Numbered from the stretch's first letter, positions 44,603-53,336 are shown. The stretch: DNA of 64,000 bases from Chitinophaga alhagiae (GCF_003568665.1 NZ_QXMH01000001.1:2294001-2358000); one strand, 5' to 3'. Notes: a model not told the origin generated them from the sequence alone. Translations and numbers: made by a program.

Positions 44603-46759
44603 ATGCTTAAACCATTTGTCGCCCTGATCCTCCTTACTTTCATACCCCTGCTGATGCAGGCGCAAACTACAGTGAGCGGCCGCGTCACCACCGCCAAAAA
44701 GAAACCGTTACCGGGTGTCAACATTGCCATAGCAGGCACGTATGACGGGGCTACCACCGCCGCAGACGGCAGTTTTTCCTTTACCACCACCGCCAAAGGG
44801 GAACGGGTGCTCACCGCCTCCCTTGTGGGTTACCAGGCCCTGGAGATCAAAACAGACCTGGCGGCCGCCGCCCAACTGCACCTGGTATTAAAAGAAAGCG
44901 TGAACGAGCTGAAAATGGTGACTATTTCCGCCGGCAGCTTTGAAGCCAGCGATGAAAAAAAGAACACCGTGCTGAAACCGCTGGATATTGTGACCACCGC
45001 CGGCGCCAATGCAGACATTGTGTCTGCCCTGAAAACATTGCCGGGCGCGCAGCAGGTGGGGGAGAAAGAAGGGCTCTTTGTAAGGGGCGGCACCGGCTAT
45101 GAAACACAAACGTTCATAGACGGTATGCTGGTGCGCAACCCCTTCACCAGCGGCATGCCTGATTTTGCGGCGCGCGGCCGGTTTTCCCCTTTCCTTTTCA
45201 AAGGCACCACCTTTAGCAGCGGCGGTTATTCCGCACAATACGGGCAGGGCCTGTCTTCCGCGCTGGTGCTGGAATCTACAGACCTGCCGGAGCGTTCCTC
45301 CTACACGCTGGGTATTGGTTCGGTAGGCCCTAGCGTGGGGGTAGACATGCTCTCCAAAAACAAAAAACAGGCATACGGTTTTGAAATGGACTACTTCAAC
45401 CTTTCGCCCTACTTTGCCCTGGTAAAGCAGGAGCAAAAACCCACCATTGCCCCGCAGGGCTTTAACGGCTCCGGCAACTACCGCCTCAAAACCTCCAAAA
45501 CCGGCATGCTGAAAATATTTGTGAACGCCACCTGGAACCGTTTCGGCTTCCAGGGTGAAAGCCTGGAATACCCCGGTTTTAATGAAGATTTTGAGCTGGA
45601 GAACAAATACCTCTACACCAATGTGAGTTATAAGGAAAACCTCGGCAAAGGCTGGAAACTTAACCTGGGCACATCTTTCAGTACCAACCAGGACCGCATC
45701 TATATGGACACCGCAGGGAAATCTCCCGCGCCCACCCGCATCAACGCCCGGCAAGACCTCAGCCAGTTCCGCCTCATGGTAACGCGGATGCTGGGCCGCT
45801 TTTCCATGCTGCGCATTGGCAGCGAGTACCAGTACGCAGATGAGCGCAGCCGCTTTAACCAGTATGATGTTGACTATGTAGACAGTTATTCGGCCACCTT
45901 TGCGGAAGCAGACGTTTATTTTACGCCCCGTTTTGTGGGCCGCCTGGGCGCAAGGTATGAATACACGTCATTGCTCAAGGCCTCCAGCATTGCGCCGCGC
46001 GCTTCACTGGCCTACAAGCTGGACGATAAAAGCCAGGTAGCCTTTGCCTACGGGGAATTTTACCAGAAGCCGGAACCGCAGTACCTCCGCATGCAGCACC
46101 AGCTGGATTTTATGCGTGCCACCCATTACATTGCCAGTTACCAGCGCATTTCAGAGTTCTACACGCTGCGGGGAGAAGTGTTTTACAAGAAGTACCACGA
46201 CCTGCTGAAGACCGTGCCCGGCCTGAACAATAACGGTACCGGCTATGCGAAAGGAGCGGAGCTGTTCTGGCGGGACCGCAAGTCTGTCAAGAACGTTGAC
46301 TACTGGTTATCTTATTCTTACCTGGATACCAAACGGGATTACCTCAACTACCCGTTTGAAGTGCAGCCTGATTTTGCGGCGCAGCACACCGCCACCCTGG
46401 TGTACAAGCATTACATCCCTTCCGTGCAGTTGAACGTGGGCGCCACCTATTCATTTGCCACAGGCAGGCCTTACTACAATCCTAACCGGCCGGAGAGCGA
46501 GTTCATGAAAGACCGCACCCGCCACCTGAACACCCTGAGCCTGAACGTGAACTACCTCACTACGGTTGGCAAGGCGTTTACCGTGTTTGTGTTCACCATG
46601 TCTAACGTATTGGGCAACGACCAGGAGTACGGTTTCCGGTATTCTTCAGACAAGCTGCGCAGGCGGATGGTAGGCCCCATGGCCCCCCGTTTCTTTTATG
46701 TAGGCATGTTCATGAGCTTTGGCATAGACCGCCGGCAGGAAGTAATAGACAGACAATAA
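44603..46759 (+). CDS. TonB-dependent receptor with carboxypeptidase-regulatory-like domain
   Basis: A 718-aa outer-membrane receptor with a signal peptide (cleavage near MQAQ). It has a CarboxypepD_reg-like domain (about residues 22-100, 'VSGRVTTAKKKPLPGVNIAIAGTYDGATTAADGSF'), a plug ('LPGAQQVGEKEGLFVRGGTGYETQTFIDG') and a barrel. It is smaller than SusC-type receptors and has no SusD neighbour. The promoter carries a palindromic operator. It is followed after 19 bp by a small secreted TPR-like protein and then by a winged-helix regulator, a three-gene arrangement that suggests a regulated uptake or signalling unit. The ligand is unknown. Confidence 0.92.
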   Translation: MLKPFVALILLTFIPLLMQAQTTVSGRVTTAKKKPLPGVNIAIAGTYDGATTAADGSFSFTTTAKGERVLTASLVGYQALEIKTDLAAAAQLHLVLKESVNELKMVTISAGSFEASDEKKNTVLKPLDIVTTAGANADIVSALKTLPGAQQVGEKEGLFVRGGTGYETQTFIDGMLVRNPFTSGMPDFAARGRFSPFLFKGTTFSSGGYSAQYGQGLSSALVLESTDLPERSSYTLGIGSVGPSVGVDMLSKNKKQAYGFEMDYFNLSPYFALVKQEQKPTIAPQGFNGSGNYRLKTSKTGMLKIFVNATWNRFGFQGESLEYPGFNEDFELENKYLYTNVSYKENLGKGWKLNLGTSFSTNQDRIYMDTAGKSPAPTRINARQDLSQFRLMVTRMLGRFSMLRIGSEYQYADERSRFNQYDVDYVDSYSATFAEADVYFTPRFVGRLGARYEYTSLLKASSIAPRASLAYKLDDKSQVAFAYGEFYQKPEPQYLRMQHQLDFMRATHYIASYQRISEFYTLRGEVFYKKYHDLLKTVPGLNNNGTGYAKGAELFWRDRKSVKNVDYWLSYSYLDTKRDYLNYPFEVQPDFAAQHTATLVYKHYIPSVQLNVGATYSFATGRPYYNPNRPESEFMKDRTRHLNTLSLNVNYLTTVGKAFTVFVFTMSNVLGNDQEYGFRYSSDKLRRRMVGPMAPRFFYVGMFMSFGIDRRQEVIDRQ

Positions 46760-46778
46760 AACCTAAAACAGACATCAT

Positions 46779-47423
46779 ATGAAAAGAACGCTTTTCTCTC
46801 TTTTGCTCACCGGCATCACCATAGCGGCCAATGCGCAAAGCGAACAATACCAGGATGCCATGAAGCAGCAGGTGGGCCTGCTGGACAGCAGCAGCACCTA
46901 TAGCGCCGCCGGCATGCAGCAACTGGCCAACACGTTTGAGCGCATTGCCGAAGCCGAAAAAACACAATGGCTGCCCTACTACTACGCCGCGTATTGCCGC
47001 GTGAACGAGGCGTACATGGCCAAAGACAAAAGCAAGGTAGACGGGCTGGCAGACAAGGCGCTGCTGAACATAGAAAAAGCGCTGGCGCTGAGAGGGAAAG
47101 ATGCCGAAATTTCCTGCATCCAGTCCATGATCTCGTCTGCCCGCATAGCCGTAGACCCTATGACGCGCGGCCAGCAATACGGGCCGGAATCAGGCGCTTT
47201 CCTGGAAGAGGCCAAACAGCTGGACCCCGGCAACCCGCGCGTGTACATGCTGCAGGGGCAATCTCTCCTGTATACGCCGGAGGCTTTTGGCGGCAGCAAA
47301 GCAAAAGCAAAGGAAACATTTGAGGTAGCGCTGCAGAAATTTGCAGCATTCAAACCCGAAAGCGCCATTGCGCCTAACTGGGGAGAAGCCTATGTAAAGC
47401 AATTGCTGGCCGGGATAAAATAA
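46779..47423 (+). CDS. Secreted TPR-like protein of the receptor operon
   Basis: A 214-aa protein with a signal peptide (cleavage near ANAQ) and an all-helical mature part with TPR-like spacing ('FERIAEAEKTQWLPYYYAAYCRVNEAYM', 'EEAKQLDPGNPRVYMLQGQSLLYTPE'). It starts 19 bp after the TonB receptor stop codon, so the two are almost certainly co-transcribed. I do not know a function; protein-protein interaction with the receptor in the periplasm is a reasonable guess. A terminator follows. Confidence 0.75.
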   Translation: MKRTLFSLLLTGITIAANAQSEQYQDAMKQQVGLLDSSSTYSAAGMQQLANTFERIAEAEKTQWLPYYYAAYCRVNEAYMAKDKSKVDGLADKALLNIEKALALRGKDAEISCIQSMISSARIAVDPMTRGQQYGPESGAFLEEAKQLDPGNPRVYMLQGQSLLYTPEAFGGSKAKAKETFEVALQKFAAFKPESAIAPNWGEAYVKQLLAGIK

Positions 47424-47431
47424 AAATTGAT

Positions 47432-47470
47432 TAGTTTACGGGCGGCGTTGCTGTCCGTAAACTATTTTTT
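47432..47470 (+). terminator. Terminator after the TPR-like gene
   Basis: A 10-bp perfect stem TAGTTTACGG (47432-47441) with 47455-47464, followed by six T residues. It lies 8 bp after the stop codon and only 18 bp before the regulator gene, so the regulator depends on read-through or a promoter inside this gap. Confidence 0.9.
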
Positions 47471-47487
47471 CTGTTTAAATACATGAG

Positions 47488-47787
47488 ATGGATTTTAAAG
47501 AGCTGGACCCGGTATTACATTCGCAGTTGAGACTGGCTATCATGTCTGTGCTGATCAGCGAGCAGGAGGCTGAATTTACCTTGCTGAAAGAAAGAACCAA
47601 CGCCACGGCGGGCAATCTCAGCGTGCAGATCAACAAGCTGAAAGAGGCCGCCTACATAGACGTTACCAAACAATTCAAGGATAACTACCCGCAAACCATC
47701 TGCAAAATTACCGACACCGGTACGCGCGCGTTCGAAAGTTATGTGAGGTCTATAGAATCCTACCTGCAGGCCGCCAGGAGAAAGTAG
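47488..47787 (+). CDS. Winged-helix transcriptional regulator
   Basis: A 99-aa single-domain winged-helix protein: 'LDPVLHSQLRLAIMSVLISEQEAEFTLLKERTNATAGNLSVQINKLKEAAYIDVTKQF', as in small MarR/ArsR-like regulators. No sensor domain or metal-binding cysteines are visible, so the signal is unclear. It lies downstream of the TonB receptor and TPR-like genes behind a terminator. It is the obvious candidate to bind the palindrome in the receptor promoter (44551-44567). That link is inference. Confidence 0.85.
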   Translation: MDFKELDPVLHSQLRLAIMSVLISEQEAEFTLLKERTNATAGNLSVQINKLKEAAYIDVTKQFKDNYPQTICKITDTGTRAFESYVRSIESYLQAARRK

Positions 47788-47829
47788 CGCGGCGCTTTGG
47801 GTTAACTTCATCTTCCGCATCAGGGTAAT

Positions 47830-47866
47830 AAAAAATGGCAGCCTGTTTGTACGCAGGCCGCCATCT
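47830..47866. terminator. Terminator of pdxA (bidirectional)
   Basis: ATGGC and GCCTG (47835-47845) pair with CAGGC and GCCAT (47854-47864) with one mismatch. A-tract on one side, T-rich on the other. It ends minus-strand pdxA and probably also the plus-strand regulator gene. Confidence 0.8.
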
Positions 47867-47882
47867 ATTTCTTTTTAACGCG

Positions 47883-48962
47883 CTATACAGCGCCTCTCTC
47901 GGAAGCGATCTCCGTTTTCTTGAGCGGGTTCTGTGTGTTTTCAGCGTATGTTCTGCGTTTGGCAATAATATCTATGCAGGTAAATACCGCCTGGCGGAAA
48001 GACGATTCGTCCGCGATGTTTTTGCCGGCAATGTCAAAGGCGGTGCCATGGTCTGGCGAAGTGCGTACAATAGGCAGGCCGGCGGTGAAGTTCACCCCTT
48101 CGCCCTGTGCCAGTGATTTGAAGGGGATCAGCCCCTGGTCATGATACATGGCCAGCACGCCGTCAAACTTCAGGTGCATTTCACGGGCAAAGAAGGCGTC
48201 TGCGCTGTATGGGCCAAAGGCCAGTATGTTCCGGTGTTTGGCCTCTTTAATGGCCGGGGAAATATGTTTGATCTCTTCATCGCCTATCAGCCCCTCGTCT
48301 CCCGCATGGGGGTTGAGGCCTAGCACGGCAATGCGGGGCTTGTCTATGCCAAAATCCTTCACCAGGCTGTCTCTCATCAGGAACAGCTTGCTGAGGATGT
48401 TCTCTTTTGTTACGTATTTGGCCACTTCCGCCACCGGTATATGTTCTGTAAGCAGGCCCACCCGCATGTTGTCTGCCGTCATGAACATCAGCACGTCTTT
48501 GCTCTGGAAAGCATTTTGCAGGTAGGGCGTATGGCCGGTAAAATTGAAATCCGGGCTTTGTATGTTCTTTTTATGGATGGGCGCGGTCACCAGGCCTTCC
48601 ACCTGTTTGTCTTTCAGGCATTCAATGGCCACGGCCAGCGAACGGGCGGCGTATTTGCCGCCGGTATCGTTCAGGATGCCGGGGGTGATCTGCACTTCTT
48701 CTTCCCAGCAGTTGAAAACGCTCACCTGCTTGGGGTTGAGCCTGCTGAAATCTTTTATGCTCTGGTAGTTGAAGTTGTTTTCGCTGAGCAGTTTCCGGTA
48801 GAAGTTAACGGTTTTGTTAGACGCGAAAATAACCGGGGTACAGAGTTCCAGCATGCGGTTGTCAGCAAAAGTCTTGATAATAACTTCCGTTCCGATACTG
48901 TTGAGGTCTCCCACCGAAATCCCTATCACGGGGCGGTGTGTATGTGCAGTGGCTGTACTCAT
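47883..48962 (-). CDS. pdxA: 4-hydroxythreonine-4-phosphate dehydrogenase
   Basis: PdxA oxidises 4-phosphohydroxy-threonine in the DXP-dependent synthesis of vitamin B6 and needs NAD and a divalent metal. From the ATG at 48962 the protein has 359 residues. It starts 'RPVIGISVGDLNSIGTEVI' and carries metal-binding histidines in 'FTGHTPYL', 'LNPHAGDEG' and 'MYHDQGLIP'. The longer ORF start at 48992 is rejected because it lies inside the -7 promoter element. It is transcribed divergently from rsmA. Confidence 0.95.
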   Translation of the reverse strand: MSTATAHTHRPVIGISVGDLNSIGTEVIIKTFADNRMLELCTPVIFASNKTVNFYRKLLSENNFNYQSIKDFSRLNPKQVSVFNCWEEEVQITPGILNDTGGKYAARSLAVAIECLKDKQVEGLVTAPIHKKNIQSPDFNFTGHTPYLQNAFQSKDVLMFMTADNMRVGLLTEHIPVAEVAKYVTKENILSKLFLMRDSLVKDFGIDKPRIAVLGLNPHAGDEGLIGDEEIKHISPAIKEAKHRNILAFGPYSADAFFAREMHLKFDGVLAMYHDQGLIPFKSLAQGEGVNFTAGLPIVRTSPDHGTAFDIAGKNIADESSFRQAVFTCIDIIAKRRTYAENTQNPLKKTEIASERGAV

Positions 48963-48989
48963 GCGCTTTGTGGATAAAAAATGACCTGA

Positions 48990-48997
48990 CAAATATA
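48990..48997 (-). promoter_or_regulatory. -7 element of pdxA
   Basis: Minus-strand TATATTTG, a perfect TAnnTTTG match, 27 bp before the ATG at 48962. It decides the pdxA start. Confidence 0.65.
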
Positions 48998-49051
48998 CGT
49001 GTAATTGTTGACAGATTGCGGGCCCCGCGGGGCAAACTGGAGACTATTCCT

Positions 49052-49059
49052 TAATTTTG
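49052..49059 (+). promoter_or_regulatory. -7 element of rsmA
   Basis: TAATTTTG matches TAnnTTTG, 16 bp before the rsmA ATG. Together with the pdxA -7 it forms a compact divergent promoter region. Confidence 0.6.
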
Positions 49060-49075
49060 CCCCTCAAACTGTTCC

Positions 49076-49828
49076 ATGTATACGCTTAAAAAGTCACTCG
49101 GCCAGCATTTCCTGAAAGATGAGAACATGTGCCGGCAAATAGTGGAGGCCATGCCTGTGGAGGAGGGCTTGCAACTGCTGGAAGTAGGCCCGGGTGGCGG
49201 CGCTATCACCAAATACCTGCTGGAGCTGCCCGGTATTACGTTCAGGGCGGTAGAGCTGGATGCGGAGAAGGTGGGATACCTGCAGCAAACCTACCCCGCC
49301 ATTCGCGGAAAGCTCATCAACGAGAGCTTCCTGGACATGCAGCCGCCTTTCAGCGGCCAGTTTTCCATTATCGGCAACTTCCCTTACAACATTTCCACGC
49401 AGATCATGTTCCGCGTGCTGGATTGGCGGGAGCAGGTGCCTGCGGTGGTGGGCATGTTCCAGAAAGAAGTGGCGCAGCGTATTGCCGCGGGGCATGGCAA
49501 CAAGGATTATGGTATCCTGAGCGTGCTGCTGCAGCGGTTTTACAAGGTGGAGTACCTGTTTGAAGTGAGTGAGCAATGCTTTAACCCGCCGCCCAAAGTG
49601 AAATCTGCGGTGATCCGGCTTACGCGGCTGGAGGCGCCGCTGGCCGTAAAGAGCGAGAAAAAGTTCACCCTGCTGGTGAAAACGGCCTTTGGCCAGCGCA
49701 GGAAACAGCTGCGCAACCCGCTGAAAGCATTTTTTGACAAAACATTTTTACAGGAACCAATATTTACCAAAAGGGCGGAGGAGCTTACCGTGGCAGACTT
49801 TGTAACCCTTTCCGAACATATGTTATGA
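49076..49828 (+). CDS. rsmA: 16S rRNA dimethyladenosine transferase
   Basis: RsmA/KsgA dimethylates two adenines near the 3' end of 16S rRNA during small-subunit maturation. The 250-aa protein begins 'KKSLGQHFLKDENM', has the SAM motif 'LLEVGPGGGAIT' and the catalytic 'NFPYNIST' (N-x-P-Y). It ends 4 bp inside the next gene (ATGA overlap). Confidence 0.96.
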   Translation: MYTLKKSLGQHFLKDENMCRQIVEAMPVEEGLQLLEVGPGGGAITKYLLELPGITFRAVELDAEKVGYLQQTYPAIRGKLINESFLDMQPPFSGQFSIIGNFPYNISTQIMFRVLDWREQVPAVVGMFQKEVAQRIAAGHGNKDYGILSVLLQRFYKVEYLFEVSEQCFNPPPKVKSAVIRLTRLEAPLAVKSEKKFTLLVKTAFGQRRKQLRNPLKAFFDKTFLQEPIFTKRAEELTVADFVTLSEHML

Positions 49829-50751
49829 GCCAGAAAGTTTTAATCACCGCCAAAGTACACGAATACCTGATCAATCAGCTGGAAGCAAAAGGATACGCGG
49901 TACAATACGAACCTTCCATTACCTATAATGGCGTGCTGCAGGCCATTCCAGACTGCAAGGGCCTGATAGTTACCACCCGTATAAAAGTAGACAAAGGCAT
50001 TATTGACGCGGCCCCCCAGCTGGAATGGATAGGCCGCCTTGGCTCCGGTATGGAGCTGATAGATGTGGCCTATGCCCAAAGCCGGGGCATTCAATGCGCC
50101 AGCAGCCCCGAGGGGAATATGGATACTGTAGGGGAGCAGGCCACCGGCATGCTCCTCATGCTGATGCACAACCTGCTGAAAAGCAACCTGGAGCTGCGGC
50201 AGTTCATCTGGGAGCGGGACGGCAACCGGGCCTGGGAGCTGGGCGGCAAAACCGTTGCCATTATAGGCTACGGCCACACCGGCAGCAGCTTTGCCCGCAA
50301 GCTGCGGGGCTTTGACGTGCGCATACTGGCGTATGACAAGTACAAGAGCGGCTACGGCAACGAATACGTGGAAGAAACAGACATGGATACCATTTACCGC
50401 GAGGCGGACGTAGTGAGCCTGCACCTGCCCCTTACCGAAGAAACCCGGTACCTGGGCAACGCGGCGTTCTTTGCCCGTTTCTCCAAACCCGTTATTATCA
50501 TCAATACCTCCCGCGGAAAGATAGTGAGCACGGCAGACGTGATCAGCGCCCTGGAAGGCGGCATCCTTGCCGGCGCCTGCCTGGACGTGCTGGAGAATGA
50601 AAAGCTGGACACGTTCAGCACCCTGGAAAAAGAACAATTGCAGTTTTTGCTGCAGCACCCGCGGGTAGTGCTGACCCCGCATATTGCCGGCTACTCCCAC
50701 GAGGCCAGCATCAAAATGCCCCAGGCAGTACTGAAAAAGCTGGGAATTTAA
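49825..50751 (+). CDS. D-2-hydroxyacid dehydrogenase (SerA-like)
   Basis: A 308-aa NAD-dependent dehydrogenase with the Rossmann motif 'VAIIGYGHTGSSFARKL' (GxGxxG), substrate Arg in 'NTSRGKIV', catalytic Glu in the 'GACLDVLENEKL' region and His in 'LTPHIAGYS'. It resembles 3-phosphoglycerate dehydrogenase but lacks the C-terminal ACT or allosteric domains, so it is the short type. Whether it serves serine synthesis or another 2-hydroxyacid is open. It overlaps rsmA by 4 bp. Confidence 0.9.
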   Translation: MSQKVLITAKVHEYLINQLEAKGYAVQYEPSITYNGVLQAIPDCKGLIVTTRIKVDKGIIDAAPQLEWIGRLGSGMELIDVAYAQSRGIQCASSPEGNMDTVGEQATGMLLMLMHNLLKSNLELRQFIWERDGNRAWELGGKTVAIIGYGHTGSSFARKLRGFDVRILAYDKYKSGYGNEYVEETDMDTIYREADVVSLHLPLTEETRYLGNAAFFARFSKPVIIINTSRGKIVSTADVISALEGGILAGACLDVLENEKLDTFSTLEKEQLQFLLQHPRVVLTPHIAGYSHEASIKMPQAVLKKLGI

Positions 50752-50822
50752 ACAGGTGAAAATATTGCGATATTAGCGTTTTTTATATGTGAATAGGTGT
50801 ACCCTCCGCATTTTATTTTTGT

Positions 50823-50830
50823 TATATTTG
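50823..50830 (+). promoter_or_regulatory. -7 element of greA
   Basis: TATATTTG, a perfect TAnnTTTG match, 76 bp before the greA ATG. The transcript leader then contains a terminator-like hairpin. Confidence 0.65.
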
Positions 50831-50848
50831 CAATCATCACACTTAATG

Positions 50849-50883
50849 ACGTCTCTGCGCAAGCGGAGGCGTTAATTTTTTTT
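50849..50883 (+). promoter_or_regulatory. Terminator-like leader hairpin upstream of greA
   Basis: ACGTCTCTG (50849-50857) pairs with CGGAGGCGT (50864-50872, two G-T pairs), loop CGCAAG, and a T-tract (50876-50883) follows. It sits between the greA promoter and start codon, so it may attenuate greA transcription. Confidence 0.6.
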
Positions 50884-50906
50884 CTTTATACTAAATCATT
50901 AAGGTT

Positions 50907-51380
50907 ATGTCTGGCGTAAATTATGTAACCAAGGAAACCCTTGATCAAATGAGGGAGGAACTTACGCAACTCAAAACAAAGGGCAGGGCCGAAATAGCGA
51001 GAGCCATTTCGGAGGCCCGTGAGAAAGGAGATCTGAAGGAGAACGCGGAGTACGATGCCGCCAAGGAAGCGCAAGGCCTGCATGAGGCCAAGATTGCCGC
51101 ACTGGAAAACGTTATTGCCAATGCAAGGGTAGTGGAAGCGGATTCCATAGACACGTCCAAAGTATCTGTGCTGTGCAAGGTGACCATCACCAACCTGGCC
51201 AATAAAAAAACCATGACCTACCAGCTGGTATCCGAAAAGGAGGCAGATCTGAAGCTGGGCAAAATTTCCGTTACTTCTCCCATTGGCAAAGGCCTGCTGG
51301 GCAAAAAAGTAGGAGAGGAGGCGCTGGTGAACGCTCCTAACGGCAGCCTGAAATTCAAGATCGAGCACATTACCGTGTAA
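50907..51380 (+). CDS. greA: Transcription elongation factor GreA
   Basis: GreA rescues backtracked RNA polymerase by stimulating transcript cleavage. The 157-aa protein has the N-terminal coiled coil with 'ISEAREKGDLKENAEYDAAKEAQ' (containing the acidic D-x-x-E tip) and the C-terminal FKBP-like domain ending 'SPIGKGLLGKKVGEEALVNAPNG'. Length is typical. A terminator-like hairpin in its leader suggests feedback on its own expression. Confidence 0.97.
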   Translation: MSGVNYVTKETLDQMREELTQLKTKGRAEIARAISEAREKGDLKENAEYDAAKEAQGLHEAKIAALENVIANARVVEADSIDTSKVSVLCKVTITNLANKKTMTYQLVSEKEADLKLGKISVTSPIGKGLLGKKVGEEALVNAPNGSLKFKIEHITV

Positions 51381-51411
51381 GCGGTCTGTAAATAGTTGTA
51401 ATAGTGATCAC

Positions 51412-51443
51412 AAAAGGTCTTTGCTCCGGCAAGACCTTTTTCT
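51412..51443 (+). terminator. Terminator of greA
   Basis: AAAAGGTCTT (51412-51421) pairs with 51431-51440 across a 9-nt loop and leads into a T-tract. Confidence 0.88.
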
Positions 51444-51490
51444 TTCCATCCCTTTGCCGTAGCTTAGCAAAGGCTTAATTATTTTGCGTT

Positions 51491-51880
51491 ATGACCATTT
51501 TCTCAAAGATCATCAAAGGAGAGATCCCCAGTTATAAAATTGCAGAGAACGGGCATTTTTATGCTTTCCTTGACATTTTTCCGTTGGTAAAGGGGCATAC
51601 GCTCATCATACCCAAGGTGGAAACAGACAAGTTCTTTGATGTGGATGACGAGCTGCTGGCGGAGTGGCTGCTGTTTGCCAAGCCCATTGCCCGCGCCATA
51701 GAGGCGGCGGTGCCCTGCAACCGCGTGGGCATGAGCGTAGTGGGGCTGGAAGTGCCGCATGCGCATATGCACCTCATTCCCATCAATTCTGCGGATGACC
51801 TGAATTTTACACGTCAGAAGCTCAAGCTGTCTCCGGAAGAGTTCAAAGCGGTACAGGAAAAGATCACAGCCGGTTTATAA
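51491..51880 (+). CDS. HIT family nucleotide hydrolase/transferase
   Basis: A 129-aa HIT-domain protein with the active-site triad H90-A-H92-M-H94 in 'VPHAHMHLIPI' and the N-terminal 'FSKIIKGEIPSYKIAEN' typical of the HinT/Hit branch, which acts on nucleoside phosphoramidates and related substrates. The physiological substrate is unknown. Its 3' end overlaps the convergent response regulator gene by 6 bp. Confidence 0.94.
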   Translation: MTIFSKIIKGEIPSYKIAENGHFYAFLDIFPLVKGHTLIIPKVETDKFFDVDDELLAEWLLFAKPIARAIEAAVPCNRVGMSVVGLEVPHAHMHLIPINSADDLNFTRQKLKLSPEEFKAVQEKITAGL

Positions 51881-52576
51881 GGTTGGAACATAAAATTTGA
51901 AGCCAATGCCGTGGAGGGTTTCCAGCTTCACGTCTTTATCGTCCAGGAAGTGTTTGCGTATTTTGGTGATAAAAACGTCCATGCTGCGGCCCAGGAAGTA
52001 ATCGTCCTTACCCCATACATGGTACAGGATCTCTTCCCGCTTCAGGGTTTTGTTGGCATTTTCACAAAAGAACTTCAGCAGGTCCGCCTCTTTCTGCGTG
52101 AGGCTGGCCTTCACCTTGCCGGACTTGTCCAGCAACTTCAGTTCCCCGTAGTCAAAGGTGGTTTTCCCAACGGTAAAGGTGGTGCGCTTGTCTGCGTTCA
52201 GGGGGCGGGTACGTTTCAGGAAGACCTCTATGCGCAGCAGCAGTTCCTGCATGCTGAAGGGTTTGGTCACATAGTCGTCAGCGCCGTGTTTAAACCCGCT
52301 GATCTTGTCTTCGTCCTGGGATTTGGAAGTAAGGAACAATATAGGGATCAGGTCATTGCGCTGCCGGATCTGTTTGGCCAGCTCAAAGCCGTTCTTCTTT
52401 GGCATTACCACGTCCAGCAGGCAAATATCGTACAGGCTTTTTTGAAATGTTTTCCAGGCAATGTCCCCATCGGAGCAATGCGTCACCTCGTATCCAGATT
52501 CTTCCAAACGCTTCTTGGTTATAGCACCCAGGTTATAATCATCCTCCACTAGTAATATTCTAGCCTTCGTATCCAT
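51875..52576 (-). CDS. OmpR-family response regulator without adjacent kinase (RprY-like)
   Basis: A 233-aa regulator with a receiver domain (D12, D13; phospho-acceptor D55 in 'ICLLDVVMPKKNGF'; K in 'DDYVTKPF') and an OmpR-type winged helix ('LTQKEADLLKFFCENANKTLKREEILYHVWG...RSMDVFITKIRKHF'). There is no histidine kinase next to it. The regulator at 55159 is a close paralogue in domain layout, including the 'GRSMDV' DNA-binding helix, and also lacks a kinase. The partner and regulon are unknown. Confidence 0.92.
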   Translation of the reverse strand: MDTKARILLVEDDYNLGAITKKRLEESGYEVTHCSDGDIAWKTFQKSLYDICLLDVVMPKKNGFELAKQIRQRNDLIPILFLTSKSQDEDKISGFKHGADDYVTKPFSMQELLLRIEVFLKRTRPLNADKRTTFTVGKTTFDYGELKLLDKSGKVKASLTQKEADLLKFFCENANKTLKREEILYHVWGKDDYFLGRSMDVFITKIRKHFLDDKDVKLETLHGIGFKFYVPTL

Positions 52577-52741
52577 CTACGAAAAAATTAGGGGTGATAA
52601 AAGGTATAAAAATCCATTAAAGTAACAATTGTATTTGTGCGCTTTTCGGTTCAAATAAGCGGTCCAGCCATATTTTAGTTCAAAATAAGTACATTTTCTC
52701 AATTAACAAACAGCCGCAAGGTTCTATTTGTTCAAATGAGA

Positions 52742-53305
52742 TCACGGCTTGCAAACCCGCTCGGGGTGTTGCTGGAGAAATTTTTCCCAGCCTTTTGACT
52801 TACCGGCCATTGCAAGCGGATTGCTTTCCTGGAAGTGATGGCAGACGGCCACGGCCAGGGCATCTGTGGCGTCCAGGTACTCGGGTTGCTCCGTAAAGCT
52901 GAGAATGCGCTGCAGCATTTGCCAAACCTGCTCCTTATTGGCATTACCGTTGCCGGTAATGGCCTGTTTTACTTTTTTGGGGGAATATTCCGCCACGCTC
53001 ACCCCCGCCTGCATGGCGGTGGCAATGGCCACGCCCTGCGCCCGCCCCAGCTTCAGCATGCTCTGCACGTTTTTGCCGAAGAAAGGCGCCTCAATGGCGC
53101 AGCAAACGGGTTTGTGTTGACGGATCAGCTCGTTCATACGGTGGTGGATCATCTGCAGCCGCTCGTAATGGTCTTTTTTAGGGTTCATCTTGAGCACGTC
53201 CATTTCTATAATGGCAGCCTGCCGGCCGCTCACTGCTATCAATCCGTAACCCATAATGATGGTACCCGGGTCTATGCCAAGAATTATTTTTGTATTGTTT
53301 GCCAA
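52742..53305 (-). CDS. ruvC: Holliday junction endodeoxyribonuclease RuvC
   Basis: RuvC resolves Holliday junctions made by RuvAB. The 187-aa product begins '(L)ANNTKIILGIDPGT' with catalytic Asp in GIDPGT, Glu in 'CAIEAPFFGKN' and the Asp pair in 'YLDATDALAVAVCHH'. The conserved start codon is TTG at 53305. An in-frame ATG at 53365 would add 20 residues that overlap the divergent gene and look non-coding. ruvB is 3 kb away on the same strand. Confidence 0.93.
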   Translation of the reverse strand: MANNTKIILGIDPGTIIMGYGLIAVSGRQAAIIEMDVLKMNPKKDHYERLQMIHHRMNELIRQHKPVCCAIEAPFFGKNVQSMLKLGRAQGVAIATAMQAGVSVAEYSPKKVKQAITGNGNANKEQVWQMLQRILSFTEQPEYLDATDALAVAVCHHFQESNPLAMAGKSKGWEKFLQQHPERVCKP

Positions 53306-53313
53306 GCGGAGAC

Positions 53314-53321
53314 TATTTTTG
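53314..53321 (+). promoter_or_regulatory. -7 element upstream of the flippase-like gene
   Basis: TATTTTTG matches TAnnTTTG, 15 bp before the proposed CTG start at 53337. It excludes the longer starts at 53256 and 53319, which lie upstream of or inside it. Confidence 0.55.
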
Positions 53322-53336
53322 CCAAAATCTGAACAA

